Below, piece after piece: positions 63,211-64,000 of a DNA stretch of 64,000 nt (its first letter is position 1; every line of letters begins with the position of its first letter). Origin of the DNA: Tetrahymena thermophila SB210. Lineage: Eukaryota > Ciliophora > Oligohymenophorea > Hymenostomatida > Tetrahymenidae. The stretch lies in NCBI RefSeq assembly GCF_000189635.1, contig NW_002476364.1, forward strand, positions 615,972 through 679,971. The letters run 5' to 3'. The position numbers were made by a program, and so were the translations under genes. The notes below the pieces were generated by a model, which ran no database searches, was not told the DNA's origin, and saw only the letters and a list, made by a program, of their open reading frames with translations.

Positions 63211-63927
63211 TTTGCAAAATAAGCTAATTCCAAAAATTTAAAATTTTAAATCTAATCATCCAGTAAAATATATGAAGTAACTTAGCTATGGAAAAGGAAA
63301 AATGAAAAAATTGATACCTTCTTTTATTTAGTATTTAAAAATTGAAGTAGCCTTAGTAAATCTTGAAAAATTAAAAGTTAAAAACTCTACTTTTATATTT
63401 AAATATTGCACTTAATTTATTATTATTTTTTTACTTTTTGTTCTTGCTTAAATTAAATGTCATTTGATAAGCAATTAATCTCTAGTTAGTTAATAAAAGG
63501 AATCGAGAATAAAGTAGATGTTTTTTAAATTTTAGTAGAATTAAAAGTTTCAGAGAAATCAATTGGGATATTAATTTATTATACATTAAATAAATTAAAA
63601 CACTATATTCAATTTAAATTCATTATTAATTTTATTTCATAACTATTAATAATAAATTTTTTACATTTAAGAAACCTCCTTTATTTATATATTTAAGTAA
63701 AATTGAAAAGTTATGTGAAATATTTTATAAATTTTATAAGATATTTTTTTAATTTATTAAAAAGATAAATGATAGAAATAAAAAGCTTCTGTTTTACATA
63801 AATTAAAAAATAAAACAAATTCGACAAAGTAAATTTAAAAATAAAACAAATTTCTTTTTATTTTTTTGGTTTTTTATTTTAAATTAAACCTTAAATAATT
63901 TAATTATAAAATTTAAAGTAATTTAGA
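63211..63927. other. Subtelomeric AT-rich DNA
   Basis: About 717 bp of AT-rich sequence between the last start codon and the telomere. No gene and no long subtelomeric repeat are visible. It must contain the promoter of the last gene. Confidence 0.7.
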
Positions 63928-64000
63928 GGGGTTGGGGTTGGGGTTGGGGTTGGGGTTGGGGTTGGGGTTGGGGTTGGGGTTGGGGTTGGGGTTGGGGTTG
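63928..64000 (+). repeat. Macronuclear telomere, (GGGGTT)12
   Basis: Twelve perfect GGGGTT repeats plus one G run to the window end. This is the G-rich 3' strand of a Tetrahymena-type telomere, so the window's right edge is a real chromosome end made by developmental chromosome breakage and telomerase addition. Confidence 0.99.

Overview
This is the right end of a ciliate macronuclear chromosome, almost certainly Tetrahymena (probably T. thermophila or a close relative). Three things show it. The window ends in about 12 uninterrupted GGGGTT telomere repeats. Base composition is extremely AT-rich. The long reading frames are only readable with the ciliate code, in which TAA and TAG are glutamine and TGA is the only stop. 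Standard-code ORF calls therefore break real genes into pieces. All coordinates here were read by hand with the ciliate code. Multi-exon models were accepted where GT..AG junctions keep phase across every exon.

Left part (1-17.6 kb): a membrane protein with a degenerate histidine-kinase-like core, an Integrator subunit 9 homologue, an isolated 5S rRNA gene, then a tandem family of three nearly identical 112-residue secreted, cysteine-rich, probably GPI-anchored proteins followed by a decayed fourth copy.

Middle (18-44 kb): a six-exon coiled-coil protein; a leucine-rich-repeat gene in which 15 consecutive exons are each exactly 90 nt and encode one repeat; a multi-pass membrane protein; a probable SNAPC1-type snRNA-activating subunit; the complex I subunit NDUFA5; a GNAT acetyltransferase; a TTC39/IML2-type TPR protein; and a PH-domain protein.

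Right part (44-64 kb): a NIT1-type amidase, a B-box plus WD40 protein, a Piwi-family Argonaute with its catalytic residues intact, a single-pass membrane protein, two tandem copies of a pseudokinase-TPR-membrane gene inside a 2.75 kb duplication, a secreted cystatin, and a multi-pass membrane protein whose start codon lies only about 720 bp from the telomere. From 52 kb to the telomere every gene is on the minus strand.

There are no operons. Neighbouring genes are mostly functionally unrelated, as expected in a ciliate. One loose theme is small-RNA biogenesis: Integrator (INTS9), SNAPc (SNAPC1-like), 5S rRNA and Piwi all occur here. The other theme is local tandem duplication at every scale: tetranucleotide repeats, 90 nt exons, 2 kb gene units and a 2.75 kb gene pair.
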